From assembly GCA_902619805.1 (NCBI GenBank), contig CACNGC010000004.1:62001-126000 (forward strand): a stretch of 64,000 nt of DNA, given 5' to 3'. Positions within the stretch are counted from its first letter, which is position 1. Every line of letters starts with the position of its first letter. Position numbers and translations under genes: made by a program. Origin of the DNA: an uncultured SAR116 cluster alpha proteobacterium (GTDB lineage: Bacteria > Pseudomonadota > Alphaproteobacteria > Puniceispirillales > Marisalimonadaceae). This document shows positions 1 through 8,735 of the stretch, piece by piece. The notes under the pieces are model-generated. The model had not been told where the DNA came from. It made no database searches and worked only from the letters and a program-made list of their open reading frames with translations.

Positions 1-729
1 GTAAGTTAGATTTACAAAATCAACATCTGTACCTATATCAAAATCTTTTGTTCCAGCTTCTAATGTAATATTAGGAGCAATTGGTGCATTAATTTGAAGA
101 CTATAAGTTTTACCTTTTGTATCAGACGTTTGATAACCTTCCCACTTCCATTGTTTTGCAAAAACCTTCGCTGATGGAACATAAGGAACCTGACCACCTA
201 CTTCTATTTCATAGCCATCTAAGGCACGTTCAGTATTACTATTTCTTCCAATTTTAGCTCCACTTATAGCAAAATATTTATTTGCATTAACTTCAAAAGC
301 TGAACTTCTTAATTCAGTACCAATACTCCATCTTGAGTGTCCATAAGTATTTTCATAATCATGAAATGCATTAATCCCATATATCCAGTTCTTATCATCA
401 CTAAGCTGCCTATAACCAATACCTAAGTTAAGTGTGTCTCTATTATTTTGCCTTATAATTGAACCTTGGAAAAAGGTTAAATTACCTTCAGCATCATTTT
501 CAGAAATTGGGTTTATTGTTAAGAGAGTGAAATTAGGATCAGCTGCTGTTCTTCCCTCTATACTAAGTTCGGTATTGGTAAATAATGAGTTAAAACCTTC
601 TTCAAACTTTTGTATAGTTTTATCAATTATTGTATCTTTAAGTCTATCTGTATTACCTGAAGCGCTTACTTCTAAAAAAGTGAGCGGAATTGTAACTATA
701 GAAACTAATAAAATATCATTAAATTTCAT
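1..729 (-). CDS. Inverse autotransporter (intimin/invasin-type beta-domain), 5' part only
   Basis: The reverse strand is open without a stop from an ATG at 727-729 to base 1, giving 243 residues that continue off the left edge. Residues 1-23 look like a signal peptide ending in VSA. After a short N-terminal stretch the sequence shows blocks typical of the inverse-autotransporter beta-barrel: NLGIGYR (101-107), GINAFHDYE (118-126), HSRWSIGTEL (131-140), ANKYF (149-153) and ERALDGYEIEVGGQVPY (167-183). In that family the N-terminal barrel sits in the outer membrane and exports a C-terminal passenger, often Ig-like adhesin domains. The passenger, if present, lies outside this window. No LysM domain is visible before the barrel. 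The family call is from motif recognition, not a search. Confidence 0.8.
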   Translation of the reverse strand, partial: MKFNDILLVSIVTIPLTFLEVSASGNTDRLKDTIIDKTIQKFEEGFNSLFTNTELSIEGRTAADPNFTLLTINPISENDAEGNLTFFQGSIIRQNNRDTLNLGIGYRQLSDDKNWIYGINAFHDYENTYGHSRWSIGTELRSSAFEVNANKYFAISGAKIGRNSNTERALDGYEIEVGGQVPYVPSAKVFAKQWKWEGYQTSDTKGKTYSLQINAPIAPNITLEAGTKDFDIGTDVDFVNLTY

Positions 730-770
730 GAGGCACCTAACGCAATTTAAAGTATAATTAGAAGTCAATT

Positions 771-788
771 TATAATATTTATAATATT
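771..788. repeat. Tandem 9-bp direct repeat upstream of the inverse autotransporter
   Basis: TATAATATT occurs twice back to back (771-779 and 780-788) in the 90-nt gap between the autotransporter start and the dehydrogenase stop. In so AT-rich a gap it may be part of a promoter or chance; no operator function can be shown. Confidence 0.4.
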
Positions 789-819
789 AAGCAAACAGAA
801 ATTTTAAAGTTAATATTTT

Positions 820-1665
820 TTACTTCTTTATCACTTTATAGACTTCTGTGTGATCGGGGTTACCTTCTAAAGTTCTTAATGCCTCAGAAAGATGAGATAA
901 AACATCATTTGAAAGTGGTTTGTTAGAAGATATGTCTCTAATTAAACTATTCGCAATTGTGACATCTTTAACCATTAAATCTAGTGCAAATCCTGAGTTA
1001 AATTTTTCAGAAATTACAAATTTATCCAGTTTGACTTCAGTAGTATTATTCTTACCTGTAGCTCCATTTATAATTTTCAAAAAGTTTTCTGGTTTAATTC
1101 CAAAAGAACGTGCTGTTGCTAAGGCTTCAAAACTTGATATTAATCCAGCTGCAGATACATAATTATTTAAAGCTTTTATGGCATGACCAGAACCTAATGG
1201 ACCAGCAAATTGAACTTTTCCCATTACAGATAACAGATCACTTACTTCTTCTAAAAGCTTCTCGTCACCCCCTGCCATAATCATTAAATCACCAGTTATT
1301 GCTCTTGCAACACCTCCAGAAACAGGTGCGTCTAAAAATTTTATACCTTTATTTTTTAATTTCTTACCTAATTCTTGAGTTTCTCTAGGATTACTTGAAG
1401 ACATATCTATAAACACTGATTTTAAATTCATTTCTAATAATTTAATGGCCATTTCAGAAACAACTCTTCCATTGGGTAACATGAAAATTATTACATCAAG
1501 ACCACTAAAATCATTTATATCTTCAACTTGCTTCACACCAGATGATTTATCTATTTTAGCTTTTATGTCATATCCAAGAACATTACATCCTGATTTTACA
1601 ATAAGTGGTGCCATTACAGAACCCATAGCACCTAGGCCAATAAATCCAATATTTTTAATTGTCAT
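820..1665 (-). CDS. NAD(P)-dependent beta-hydroxyacid dehydrogenase (3-hydroxyisobutyrate dehydrogenase family)
   Basis: The protein has the family's layout: N-terminal Rossmann motif GLGAMG, the substrate-binding signature DAPVSGG about 100 residues later, and the catalytic Lys in KALNN. Members oxidise 3-hydroxyisobutyrate, tartronate semialdehyde or related short beta-hydroxy acids; the substrate cannot be read from sequence. A start four codons upstream (1677) is possible, but GGGTGA lies 4 nt before the ATG at 1665, so I prefer that one (281 residues, normal length). The gene follows the CoA-transferase on the same strand, with the upstream ATG only 7 nt from its stop, so the two are probably cotranscribed and may act on the same small organic acid. 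Confidence 0.82.
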   Translation of the reverse strand: MTIKNIGFIGLGAMGSVMAPLIVKSGCNVLGYDIKAKIDKSSGVKQVEDINDFSGLDVIIFMLPNGRVVSEMAIKLLEMNLKSVFIDMSSSNPRETQELGKKLKNKGIKFLDAPVSGGVARAITGDLMIMAGGDEKLLEEVSDLLSVMGKVQFAGPLGSGHAIKALNNYVSAAGLISSFEALATARSFGIKPENFLKIINGATGKNNTTEVKLDKFVISEKFNSGFALDLMVKDVTIANSLIRDISSNKPLSNDVLSHLSEALRTLEGNPDHTEVYKVIKK

Positions 1666-1684
1666 AAGTTCACCCATTTTTGAA

Positions 1685-2878
1685 TTATATCTTTATAGTA
1701 CCTTTAGAAACAAAGCTTTCAATCTCAAATTCTGAATAACCCAAATCAGTTAAAATTTCTTTAGTATTTTCTCCAAGAGATGGAGCATGTAAGCTCTCAG
1801 AAGTTTCATCTTCATTAAATTCTACTGGAAAGCTTGGATACAATAATTTTCCCTCTGTTGGATGATCTTGAACTTTAAAAAAATTTGTTCTTTCAAGATG
1901 TTCATCTTCAAAAAGGTCCTTTGGAAAATTTACTTTAGTTACTGGAATATCTTGTTCTCTTAGATTTTCAATCCAAAAACTAGTATTTCTTTTTTTTAAT
2001 TCTTCAGATAAAATCTTGTATAATTCATCAATATTTTGGTTTCTTGATTCTAACGAACAAAATTTAGGATCTTTCAAAATATTTTCTTTTTTTATAATGC
2101 TAAAAAACCTTAACCATTGATCATCACTATATGGGAGTACAGCTATATATCCATCTAATGTCTTGTAAGGTTTTCTGTTCGGAGAAGATTGCCTAGGATA
2201 AACAGGTGGAGCTTTTGGTGGTAAAAAATTATAACCATATAAATGTTCGACTAAAGTAAAATCAACCATAGTTTCCATCATTGGGACTTCTAATTCTGTG
2301 CCCTCGCCATTTTTTTCTCGATTAAATAATGCGCTTAAAATTGACATTCCAAGCATTAAACCGGTAACTTTATCAGCAGTTGCTCCAGATGTGTAGCTTG
2401 GTTGATCTGAGTAGATTTCTTGATACGCTGCCATACCACTTATTGCTTGAATTGTATCATCAAATGCTGGAAGTCCTGCATAAGGCCCTCTAGAAGAAAA
2501 ACCAACTGCATTAGCTGTAATAATCTTAGGGTTAATATTGATAAAATAAGAATGTGTTAATTTTAATTTCTCTAAAGACGCCTTTCTGATATTTGATACA
2601 AAAACATCTGATTTTTTGATTAATTTATAAATTATCAATCGGCCATCTGCTGATTTAAGGTCAACACTAATACTTTTTTTATTCCTATTAATATTTAAAA
2701 AAACTGCTGCCATTCCTTTGTTGATACTAGGACCAATATATCTGGTATTATCACCAGAGAGTGTTTCAACTTTTATAATTTCAGCTCCCATATCAGCTAA
2801 TAACCTTGTACAATAAGGAACCATCAATATCGAAGACGCATCAATTATCTTAATACCCTTTAAAGGTGCTTCTTTCAT
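1685..2878 (-). CDS. Class III (CaiB/BaiF family) CoA-transferase
   Basis: This 397-residue protein has the standard class III start (LKGIKIIDAS...LLADMGAEIIKVE) and the central Asp of ATADK at residue 169, the position of the aspartyl-CoA thioester in formyl-CoA transferase. It moves CoA between carboxylic acids; the acid pair is unknown. Length is normal. It is the first gene of a two-gene reverse-strand unit with the beta-hydroxyacid dehydrogenase, and is divergent from the ccm operon across a 155-nt gap. Formyl-CoA transferase, racemase or succinyl-CoA:acid transferase activity are all possible. Confidence 0.85.
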   Translation of the reverse strand: MKEAPLKGIKIIDASSILMVPYCTRLLADMGAEIIKVETLSGDNTRYIGPSINKGMAAVFLNINRNKKSISVDLKSADGRLIIYKLIKKSDVFVSNIRKASLEKLKLTHSYFININPKIITANAVGFSSRGPYAGLPAFDDTIQAISGMAAYQEIYSDQPSYTSGATADKVTGLMLGMSILSALFNREKNGEGTELEVPMMETMVDFTLVEHLYGYNFLPPKAPPVYPRQSSPNRKPYKTLDGYIAVLPYSDDQWLRFFSIIKKENILKDPKFCSLESRNQNIDELYKILSEELKKRNTSFWIENLREQDIPVTKVNFPKDLFEDEHLERTNFFKVQDHPTEGKLLYPSFPVEFNEDETSESLHAPSLGENTKEILTDLGYSEFEIESFVSKGTIKI

Positions 2879-2973
2879 GATTTACTCTTCCATTTGATTA
2901 AGTTTAAGAATTTATAGTAAAAATAATTGAGTATTATTATTTATATAAAATAGTTTAAAAAAACTCATTCATG

Positions 2974-3003
2974 TTACAAGACTTTTTATGAATATTGTAT
3001 AAA
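2974..3003 (+). promoter_or_regulatory. Candidate sigma-70 promoter for the ccm operon
   Basis: TTACAA (2974-2979), an 18-nt spacer and TATAAA (2998-3003) preceded by TG sit 31 nt before the ccmA start in the divergent gap. In such AT-rich DNA this is suggestive only. Confidence 0.3.
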
Positions 3004-3033
3004 ATTAACTAATAATCAAATAAACAGGTACTT

Positions 3034-3666
3034 ATGCTTTATCTAAAAGATGTGACAATAAAAAGAGGTTTGAAAACTGTTTTTTATAATTGGAGTGCTA
3101 AAATTGAGAACTCTAAAGTCACAATCATAAGTGGTAAAAATGGTGTTGGAAAATCAACCTTATTAAGAGCAATAGCTGGCATGATACCTATAGAAAAAGG
3201 GATTGTGAAAAATTATAATAATGAAATTTTTAAAGATCAAATTAAATGGGGACAACATTTAATCTACATTGATTCCAAAAACGGTTTATCCAAGGATTTA
3301 ACAGTTTTTGAAAATTTAAAAACTTGGTCAGAAATGAGGGGTTGGAAAACTAGTGATGATGATCTTCAAAAAGCCCTCAACAGTGTAGAAATGCTAAATC
3401 ATAAAAACTTATATATTTCACAATGCTCAGAAGGTTTAAAGAAAAGAGCAGCATTATCCAGGTTATATTTATCTCTTTTATTTGACACAGAATTTTGGTT
3501 ATTAGATGAGCCTACTAACGAATTGGATCAGAAAAGTATCATTTTATTTAACAAATTAATCCAAAGATTTTTAGAAAATAAAGGTACTGTTTTGTTAGCT
3601 TGTCATGAATTAAAATTATTTGACTTTAATTACGCATTACTAAATTTAGATTTATTGAAAAAGTAG
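3034..3666 (+). CDS. ccmA: Cytochrome c biogenesis ATP-binding export protein CcmA
   Basis: This is the ATPase of the CcmABCD complex, which releases heme-loaded CcmE for cytochrome c maturation (system I). Walker A GKNGVGKST is at 34-42, the ABC signature is the degenerate SEGLKKR near 132-138, and Walker B WLLDEP is at 155-160. The length of 210 residues is typical of CcmA and shorter than most importer ATPases. It heads a same-strand ccmABCDEFGHI run; ccmB starts 9 nt after its stop. An AGG lies 7 nt before the ATG. Confidence 0.93.
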   Translation: MLYLKDVTIKRGLKTVFYNWSAKIENSKVTIISGKNGVGKSTLLRAIAGMIPIEKGIVKNYNNEIFKDQIKWGQHLIYIDSKNGLSKDLTVFENLKTWSEMRGWKTSDDDLQKALNSVEMLNHKNLYISQCSEGLKKRAALSRLYLSLLFDTEFWLLDEPTNELDQKSIILFNKLIQRFLENKGTVLLACHELKLFDFNYALLNLDLLKK

Positions 3667-3675
3667 AATTAAATA

Positions 3676-4365
3676 ATGTCTTTACAATCAAGTTTTATTC
3701 AAATTTTTATTTCACATATAAAAAGAGAATTTTTGATAAATTTCCGATCATTAGTTGATGTCACATCAATTATTAGTTTTATGATTTTAATAGTAACACT
3801 ATTTGTTCTTGGTATTGGTCCATTTGAAGAAAAATTGAGATTAATTTCTAACGCAATTTTCTGGATAGGGCTAATTTTAGCAATAATTCCTTCTTTAGAA
3901 AAAACTTTACAAAGAGATTATGAAAATGGTTGGCTTGATCAAGCTATAACAAGTCCAACACCGATGGAACTTGTTTTATTGTCAAAAAGTCTGGCTTATT
4001 GGTTGATAGTAATAATTCCATTGTTAATTTCTTTACCATTATTCATAGTTCTATTAAACATCAACTTAAAATTGATACCATGGCTCCTTATAAGTATTCT
4101 GGTTGGTGGCCTTTCAATTTCACTTATTGGAATTATTGGCTCTGCTCTAACTTTAGGTGCAAAAAGAGGAAATATTTTATTACCAATATTGATCATACCT
4201 TTGATAATTCCTATCTTAATATTTGGAATAGGCATTAGTGAAGCAGTTAGAATAAATGAATCACCTTTAAATAATTTATTTTTATTAATTGGATTTACAC
4301 TAATATATCTGGTGATATCGCCTTTTATTTCAGCTTTTTTGATTAGGATAGCAATAAGTCGTTAA
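3676..4365 (+). CDS. ccmB: Heme exporter membrane subunit CcmB
   Basis: This 229-residue protein has about six hydrophobic segments and no soluble domain, as expected for the CcmB permease-like partner of CcmA. The early KREFLINFRS and the later GLSISLIGIIGSALTLGAKRGN are characteristic of the family. It works with CcmA, CcmC and CcmD at the inner membrane in loading and releasing holo-CcmE. Position between ccmA and ccmC supports the call. Confidence 0.9.
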   Translation: MSLQSSFIQIFISHIKREFLINFRSLVDVTSIISFMILIVTLFVLGIGPFEEKLRLISNAIFWIGLILAIIPSLEKTLQRDYENGWLDQAITSPTPMELVLLSKSLAYWLIVIIPLLISLPLFIVLLNINLKLIPWLLISILVGGLSISLIGIIGSALTLGAKRGNILLPILIIPLIIPILIFGIGISEAVRINESPLNNLFLLIGFTLIYLVISPFISAFLIRIAISR

Positions 4366-4436
4366 ATTATTTTGGTAAAAAGTAAAGATGTATGAGTTTT
4401 ATTACTTTATGAATTTTAAAAAAAGGAATTTTGTTA

Positions 4437-5177
4437 ATGTTTGATTGGCTAGCTAATCCAAATAGGTTCAATAGAATAACTGAAAAAATTCAGCCATGTA
4501 TTCTTTTTATAACCATAATTACACTTATCTCAGGACTATATTTTGGTCTTTTTGATAGTCCAAAAGATTATCAGCAAGGAGATGCTGTTAGGATAATGTA
4601 TGTTCATGTTCCTTCCGCTTGGCTAGCATCATTTTTATATTTTAGTCTCGCTATTTCGTGTGTTTTTTATTTAGTATGGAAACATCCTTTAGCTGATTTA
4701 GTTTCAAGTTCAATTGCACCAATTGGTGCCCTATTTTCAGTTTTAACATTAGTCACTGGTTCACTATGGGGAAAACCAATGTGGGGCACATGGTGGGTAT
4801 GGGATGCAAGATTAACATCAATGCTAGTGTTATTCTTTTTTTATCTGGGCTATATATTACTAAGTAATGCTTTTGAAAGAAAAATTGATGGTTCTAAAAC
4901 AGCGTCTGTTTTAGCTATAGTTGGGCTAATCAATCTGCCTATTGTTAAGTTTTCTGTTGATTGGTGGCATACTCTTCATCAACCAGCAAGTATCATTAAA
5001 ATTGGAGGTCCGTCTATTGACGATAAAATGTTGTTACCACTTATCCTTATGATTTTTGCTTTAAGTTTTTTTTCTTTATATATGATAATTTTGAACGTAA
5101 AAACCAAATTGATTGAAAAAAAATGTGAAGCATTATTATTAAAATCAAATTTAGAAGAAATATCGAAAACAGGTTAA
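4437..5177 (+). CDS. ccmC: Heme-handling protein CcmC
   Basis: CcmC presents heme to CcmE in the periplasm. The tryptophan-rich WGTWWVWDARLTS stretch near residues 115-127 is the signature WWD domain, flanked by six membrane helices with conserved histidines (for example MYVHVPSAW). A TTG two codons upstream (4431) would extend the frame, but the AGGA at 4424-4427 is only 3 nt from it and 9 nt from the ATG at 4437, so I use the ATG (246 residues). The tiny ccmD begins 3 nt after the stop. Confidence 0.93.
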   Translation: MFDWLANPNRFNRITEKIQPCILFITIITLISGLYFGLFDSPKDYQQGDAVRIMYVHVPSAWLASFLYFSLAISCVFYLVWKHPLADLVSSSIAPIGALFSVLTLVTGSLWGKPMWGTWWVWDARLTSMLVLFFFYLGYILLSNAFERKIDGSKTASVLAIVGLINLPIVKFSVDWWHTLHQPASIIKIGGPSIDDKMLLPLILMIFALSFFSLYMIILNVKTKLIEKKCEALLLKSNLEEISKTG

Positions 5178-5180
5178 AAT

Positions 5181-5345
5181 ATGAATGAATCATTTTGGAT
5201 AATGCAAGGTTATGAAATTTATATATGGCCAAGCTACGTATTAACTTTACTGAGCTTAGGTCTCCTTTTCGTTCATTCAACCAAACAATCTCAAAAAGCT
5301 AAAAAGTTACTTAAACAGTTATCAAAAACAAAATTTAAATTTTAA
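5181..5345 (+). CDS. ccmD: Small membrane protein CcmD
   Basis: This 54-residue ORF is easily missed by length cut-offs. It opens with the CcmD signature (GYEIYIWPSY at 10-19), followed by one membrane helix and a Lys-rich cytoplasmic tail. CcmD is needed for release of holo-CcmE from CcmABC. It lies between ccmC (3 nt upstream) and ccmE (22 nt downstream), the canonical place. Motif, size, topology and position all agree. Confidence 0.9.
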   Translation: MNESFWIMQGYEIYIWPSYVLTLLSLGLLFVHSTKQSQKAKKLLKQLSKTKFKF

Positions 5346-5367
5346 AACATAGATCGATGTAAAATAG

Positions 5368-5811
5368 ATGAATGCCAAATATAGACGCCTATTTATTACA
5401 ATTATCATTATATTAACACTTGGACTAGCAACTAAATTAATATTAATGGCCTTAGAAGATAATATTGTATATTTTTATACGCCAAATGATTTAATTGAAA
5501 AATTTGGTGATAGTAAAAATATTCAAAATAAAATCAGAATTGGCGGTTTGGTTCTTGAAAGCTCAATAAAAAAAGAAGGTAAAAAAACTATCTTCATGAT
5601 TACTGATAGAAAAGAAGAAGTTAAAGTTGTATTTAAAGGGCCTCTTCCAGATTTGTTTAGAGAGGGTCAAGGTATCGTTGCTGAAGGTATGTTCCAAAAT
5701 AATAATTTTATTGCTAGTGAGGTACTAGCAAAACATGACGAAAATTACATGCCTCCAGAAGTTGCTGACGCTTTGAAAAAAAATAATGTTTGGAAGGGTG
5801 ACTCTGATTAA
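5368..5811 (+). CDS. ccmE: Periplasmic heme chaperone CcmE
   Basis: CcmE binds heme covalently through a histidine and carries it to the CcmFH ligase. A single N-terminal membrane anchor (about residues 8-28) precedes an OB-fold domain. The heme-binding motif is present as AKHDENYMPPE, with His123 and the partner Tyr127. Length 147 is normal. Its TAA abuts the ccmF ATG directly, suggesting coupled translation. Confidence 0.94.
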   Translation: MNAKYRRLFITIIIILTLGLATKLILMALEDNIVYFYTPNDLIEKFGDSKNIQNKIRIGGLVLESSIKKEGKKTIFMITDRKEEVKVVFKGPLPDLFREGQGIVAEGMFQNNNFIASEVLAKHDENYMPPEVADALKKNNVWKGDSD

Positions 5812-7752
5812 ATGATACCTGAATTAGGACATATTCTTGTAATAATTACATTTGTTATTTCAACAATGCAATGCTTTTACTGGCTTTGTAATTTGAGATA
5901 TACGAACATCGATGTAGTGCGAGTTCTTCAAAAAGGTTCTCTTATAAATTTTTTATTTATTTTTTTATCTTTTTTAATTTTAACATATAGTTTTATTACG
6001 TCTGACTTTTCTCTATTAATTGTCTCTAACAACTCACATACTTTAAAACCATTGATATATAAAATTAGTGGGGTATGGGGTAATCACGAAGGTTCACTTT
6101 TATTGTGGGTATTAATTTTATCTGCTTTTACATTTTTTGTTTCTTTTAAAGATTCTATAAATTCAAAACTTTTGGCTTCAATCATTGGAGTTCAGACTGT
6201 AATTTTGTCACTTTTTTTAGCTTTCATATTATTTACGTCTAACCCTTTTGAAAGAGTTGATGAAATACCTTTAGATGGAATAGGTTTAAATCCTTTGCTA
6301 CAAGATCCAGGTTTAGCTCTTCATCCTCCAATGCTTTATATTGGTTATGTTGGATTATCAGTATCATTTTCTTTTGCAGTAGCGGCACTTATTACTGGGG
6401 AAATTAATAAAGATTGGGCTCGTCAAATGAGGCCATGGATTGCAATTGCTTGGTCTGCTCTAACAATTGGTATTGCTCTTGGAAGTTGGTGGGCATATTA
6501 CGAATTAGGTTGGGGTGGTTGGTGGTTTTGGGATCCAGTTGAAAATGCATCTTTTATGCCATGGTTAATTGCAACAGCATTACTACACTGTGTAAGAATA
6601 CTCGAAAAAAAATTAATATTTATAAACTGGACAATTTTGTTATCAATCTTGGCTTTTTCCTTTTCTTTATTAGGCACTTTTATAGTAAGATCAGGATTAT
6701 TAACGTCAGTACATGCTTTTGCATCCGATCCTTCGAGAGGAGTTTTTATTTTAATAATTTTAGGTATATCAATAGGTGTTCCTTTAATTTTATATACAAT
6801 TAAAAGCTCATCATTTAATGAAGAAAAAAGTAATTTTGATATAGTCAGTAAAGAAAGTGCAATTTTAGTAAATAATTTATTTCTTACTACAGCAACTTTA
6901 ACAGTTTTAATAGGCACTCTGTACCCTTTATTTTTAGATGCTATTAATGGAAACAAGGTATCTATTGGTCCTGCATATTATAACGCTACTTTTGCTCCAA
7001 TTATGGCACCAGTTGTGTTTTTGATGGCTATCGCGCCATTCTTAAATTGGAAAAAATACACAGATAAAAATTTTATAAAAAAAATAATATTTCTATCTGC
7101 TGTAACTTTCTTAGGAGGTACATTATTATATTTAATTGAAGAAAAATCAATTTTTGCATTAATATGTGGCTCTCTTTCAATTTGGCTTTTCACAGGAGTT
7201 ATTACCGACTTAATTTCAAAAATTCGAGAGGCTAAGATTAAATTGCAAAACATAAAACAAATATTTTTCTTTATCTCAAAAATTAATTTAGGAATACATG
7301 TAGCACATATTGGAGTCGCAATTTTTCTTGCAGGAGTTACCGGAGAACAATTTTATAAAAGCGAGTATAATGTAATAAAAAAAGTTGGCGATATAATAAA
7401 TATTGGAACAAAATCACTAAAGTTTGATAAAATTGAAAATATAGATGGACCTAATTACAAATCACTAATGGCAACCTTCACTTTATACGAAAATAATAAA
7501 TTTATTAGTAAACTAAGGCCAGAAAAACGTTTCTATACTAATGAAAAAAGCCAGACAACAGAAGCTGCAATCTTATCAGATTTTTGGGGTGATACATATT
7601 TAGTTCTAGGTGAAGGAAACAACAAAACAGGATGGTCTTTAAGAATATATTCAAACCCATTAGTATCTTGGATATGGGTTGGTGCTTTTTTTATGGCAGT
7701 CGGAGGCATCTTATCTGTCACACAAAAATCATCAAGATTTAGAAATGTTTAA
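5812..7752 (+). CDS. ccmF: Cytochrome c heme lyase subunit CcmF
   Basis: CcmF is the large membrane core of the heme-ligation complex that attaches heme to CXXCH apocytochromes. The 646-residue protein has many membrane helices, the conserved GVWGNHEGS early, the WWD motif GGWWFWDPVENASFMPW at about 233-249, and conserved histidines (ALHPPMLYIGY and a C-terminal GIHVAHIG). Length and order (ccmE-ccmF-ccmG) are standard. Confidence 0.95.
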   Translation: MIPELGHILVIITFVISTMQCFYWLCNLRYTNIDVVRVLQKGSLINFLFIFLSFLILTYSFITSDFSLLIVSNNSHTLKPLIYKISGVWGNHEGSLLLWVLILSAFTFFVSFKDSINSKLLASIIGVQTVILSLFLAFILFTSNPFERVDEIPLDGIGLNPLLQDPGLALHPPMLYIGYVGLSVSFSFAVAALITGEINKDWARQMRPWIAIAWSALTIGIALGSWWAYYELGWGGWWFWDPVENASFMPWLIATALLHCVRILEKKLIFINWTILLSILAFSFSLLGTFIVRSGLLTSVHAFASDPSRGVFILIILGISIGVPLILYTIKSSSFNEEKSNFDIVSKESAILVNNLFLTTATLTVLIGTLYPLFLDAINGNKVSIGPAYYNATFAPIMAPVVFLMAIAPFLNWKKYTDKNFIKKIIFLSAVTFLGGTLLYLIEEKSIFALICGSLSIWLFTGVITDLISKIREAKIKLQNIKQIFFFISKINLGIHVAHIGVAIFLAGVTGEQFYKSEYNVIKKVGDIINIGTKSLKFDKIENIDGPNYKSLMATFTLYENNKFISKLRPEKRFYTNEKSQTTEAAILSDFWGDTYLVLGEGNNKTGWSLRIYSNPLVSWIWVGAFFMAVGGILSVTQKSSRFRNV

Positions 7753-7761
7753 TAAAATATT

Positions 7762-8331
7762 ATGAAACATAATTTGAAAATTTTAAATTTTTTACCTTTA
7801 ACAGTATTTTTTTTTATAATATTGTCTTCGGGTATAGTTTTATATCAATTAAAAAGCGACAAAAGAATTGAAAGATCTTTAGCTTCTCAATTAATTGGGA
7901 AAAACATTCCTGAAACATTAATTCCTAAAGAAAACTTCATTGAAAAAATTAATAATTTAGAAAATTTAAATTTTGAAAAATACCATGACCAAATTTTTGC
8001 AGTTAATTTTTTTGCATCATGGTGTGCTCCTTGTAGAATAGAAGCACCAATTATTGATGAATTAAGTAAAATTCTACCTGTTATTGGAGTAGCATATAAA
8101 GATAAATATCAAGATACAAAAAAATTTTTGGATAATTTTGGTAATCCTTATATAGAAACAGGAATTGATAAATCCGGTAAAATAGCTATCGAGTGGGGAG
8201 TTTACGGAGTGCCAGAAACTTTTCTAATTAATAAGAAAGGTGAAATAATTTATCGTCATGCTGGCCCACTTCTATATAGCATTTTTAAAGACGAAGTTTT
8301 GCCATTCTTAGAGAGTAGTAAGAATGACTAG
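7762..8331 (+). CDS. ccmG: Thiol:disulfide interchange protein CcmG/DsbE
   Basis: This membrane-anchored thioredoxin-fold protein reduces apocytochrome c cysteines before heme attachment. One N-terminal helix is followed by FFASWCAPCR, with active-site cysteines 88 and 91. Further on are the CcmG-typical acidic region GVAYKD and the cis-Pro segment GVPETFLI. Length 189 is normal. It overlaps the ccmH start by 8 nt. No clear ribosome-binding site is visible before its ATG. Confidence 0.92.
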   Translation: MKHNLKILNFLPLTVFFFIILSSGIVLYQLKSDKRIERSLASQLIGKNIPETLIPKENFIEKINNLENLNFEKYHDQIFAVNFFASWCAPCRIEAPIIDELSKILPVIGVAYKDKYQDTKKFLDNFGNPYIETGIDKSGKIAIEWGVYGVPETFLINKKGEIIYRHAGPLLYSIFKDEVLPFLESSKND

Positions 8332-8722
8332 AAAGTGTAAAATAATTATAATATTTTCTTTTTTATTTTTTTTTAATAATGAACTTCAGGTATTTGCTAA
8401 ATCTATAAATGATGAAATCAATATAAACAACAGAACAAGGGAGATTTCTCAAAACATTAGATGCCTTGTTTGTCAAAATCAAAGTATAGACGAGTCTAAT
8501 TCTGAATTAGCAAAAGATTTAAAGATTTTAATAAGAGAAAAGCTTATAGCTGGTGTTAGTAACGAAGAAATTTATGGATATTTGAGAGAAAGATATGGAA
8601 ATTATATCTTGTTAAAACCACCTTTAAATTTAAATACTGTCTTATTGTGGTTTTTACCATTTATTGTTTTAATATTTGGCTCAATATTGATCTTTAAAAT
8701 CATAAAATCTAATCAAAAATAA
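8324..8722 (+). CDS. ccmH: Cytochrome c maturation thioreductase CcmH (CycL)
   Basis: A secreted, C-terminally anchored protein that works with CcmG and CcmF on the apocytochrome haem-binding site. A signal peptide ends near VFAKS, the redox motif is IRCLVCQNQSI (Cys47 and Cys50), and a membrane helix lies near the C terminus. The 132 residues correspond to the short CcmH form, with the TPR part encoded separately by the next gene, as usual in alphaproteobacteria. Confidence 0.93.
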   Translation: MTRKCKIIIIFSFLFFFNNELQVFAKSINDEININNRTREISQNIRCLVCQNQSIDESNSELAKDLKILIREKLIAGVSNEEIYGYLRERYGNYILLKPPLNLNTVLLWFLPFIVLIFGSILIFKIIKSNQK

Positions 8723-8735
8723 AAGAGAATAGATT

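Noticed and set aside
434-757. Open frame on the + strand of 107 codons
   Set aside because: Antisense to the inverse autotransporter, which has strong family motifs; no features of its own.
3996-4238. Overlapping open frames on both strands within ccmB
   Set aside because: Shadow frames of a membrane-protein gene with skewed codon use; no start signals or motifs.
4387-4443. 18-codon ORF between ccmB and ccmC
   Set aside because: No ribosome-binding site or family resemblance, and it overlaps the ccmC start out of frame.
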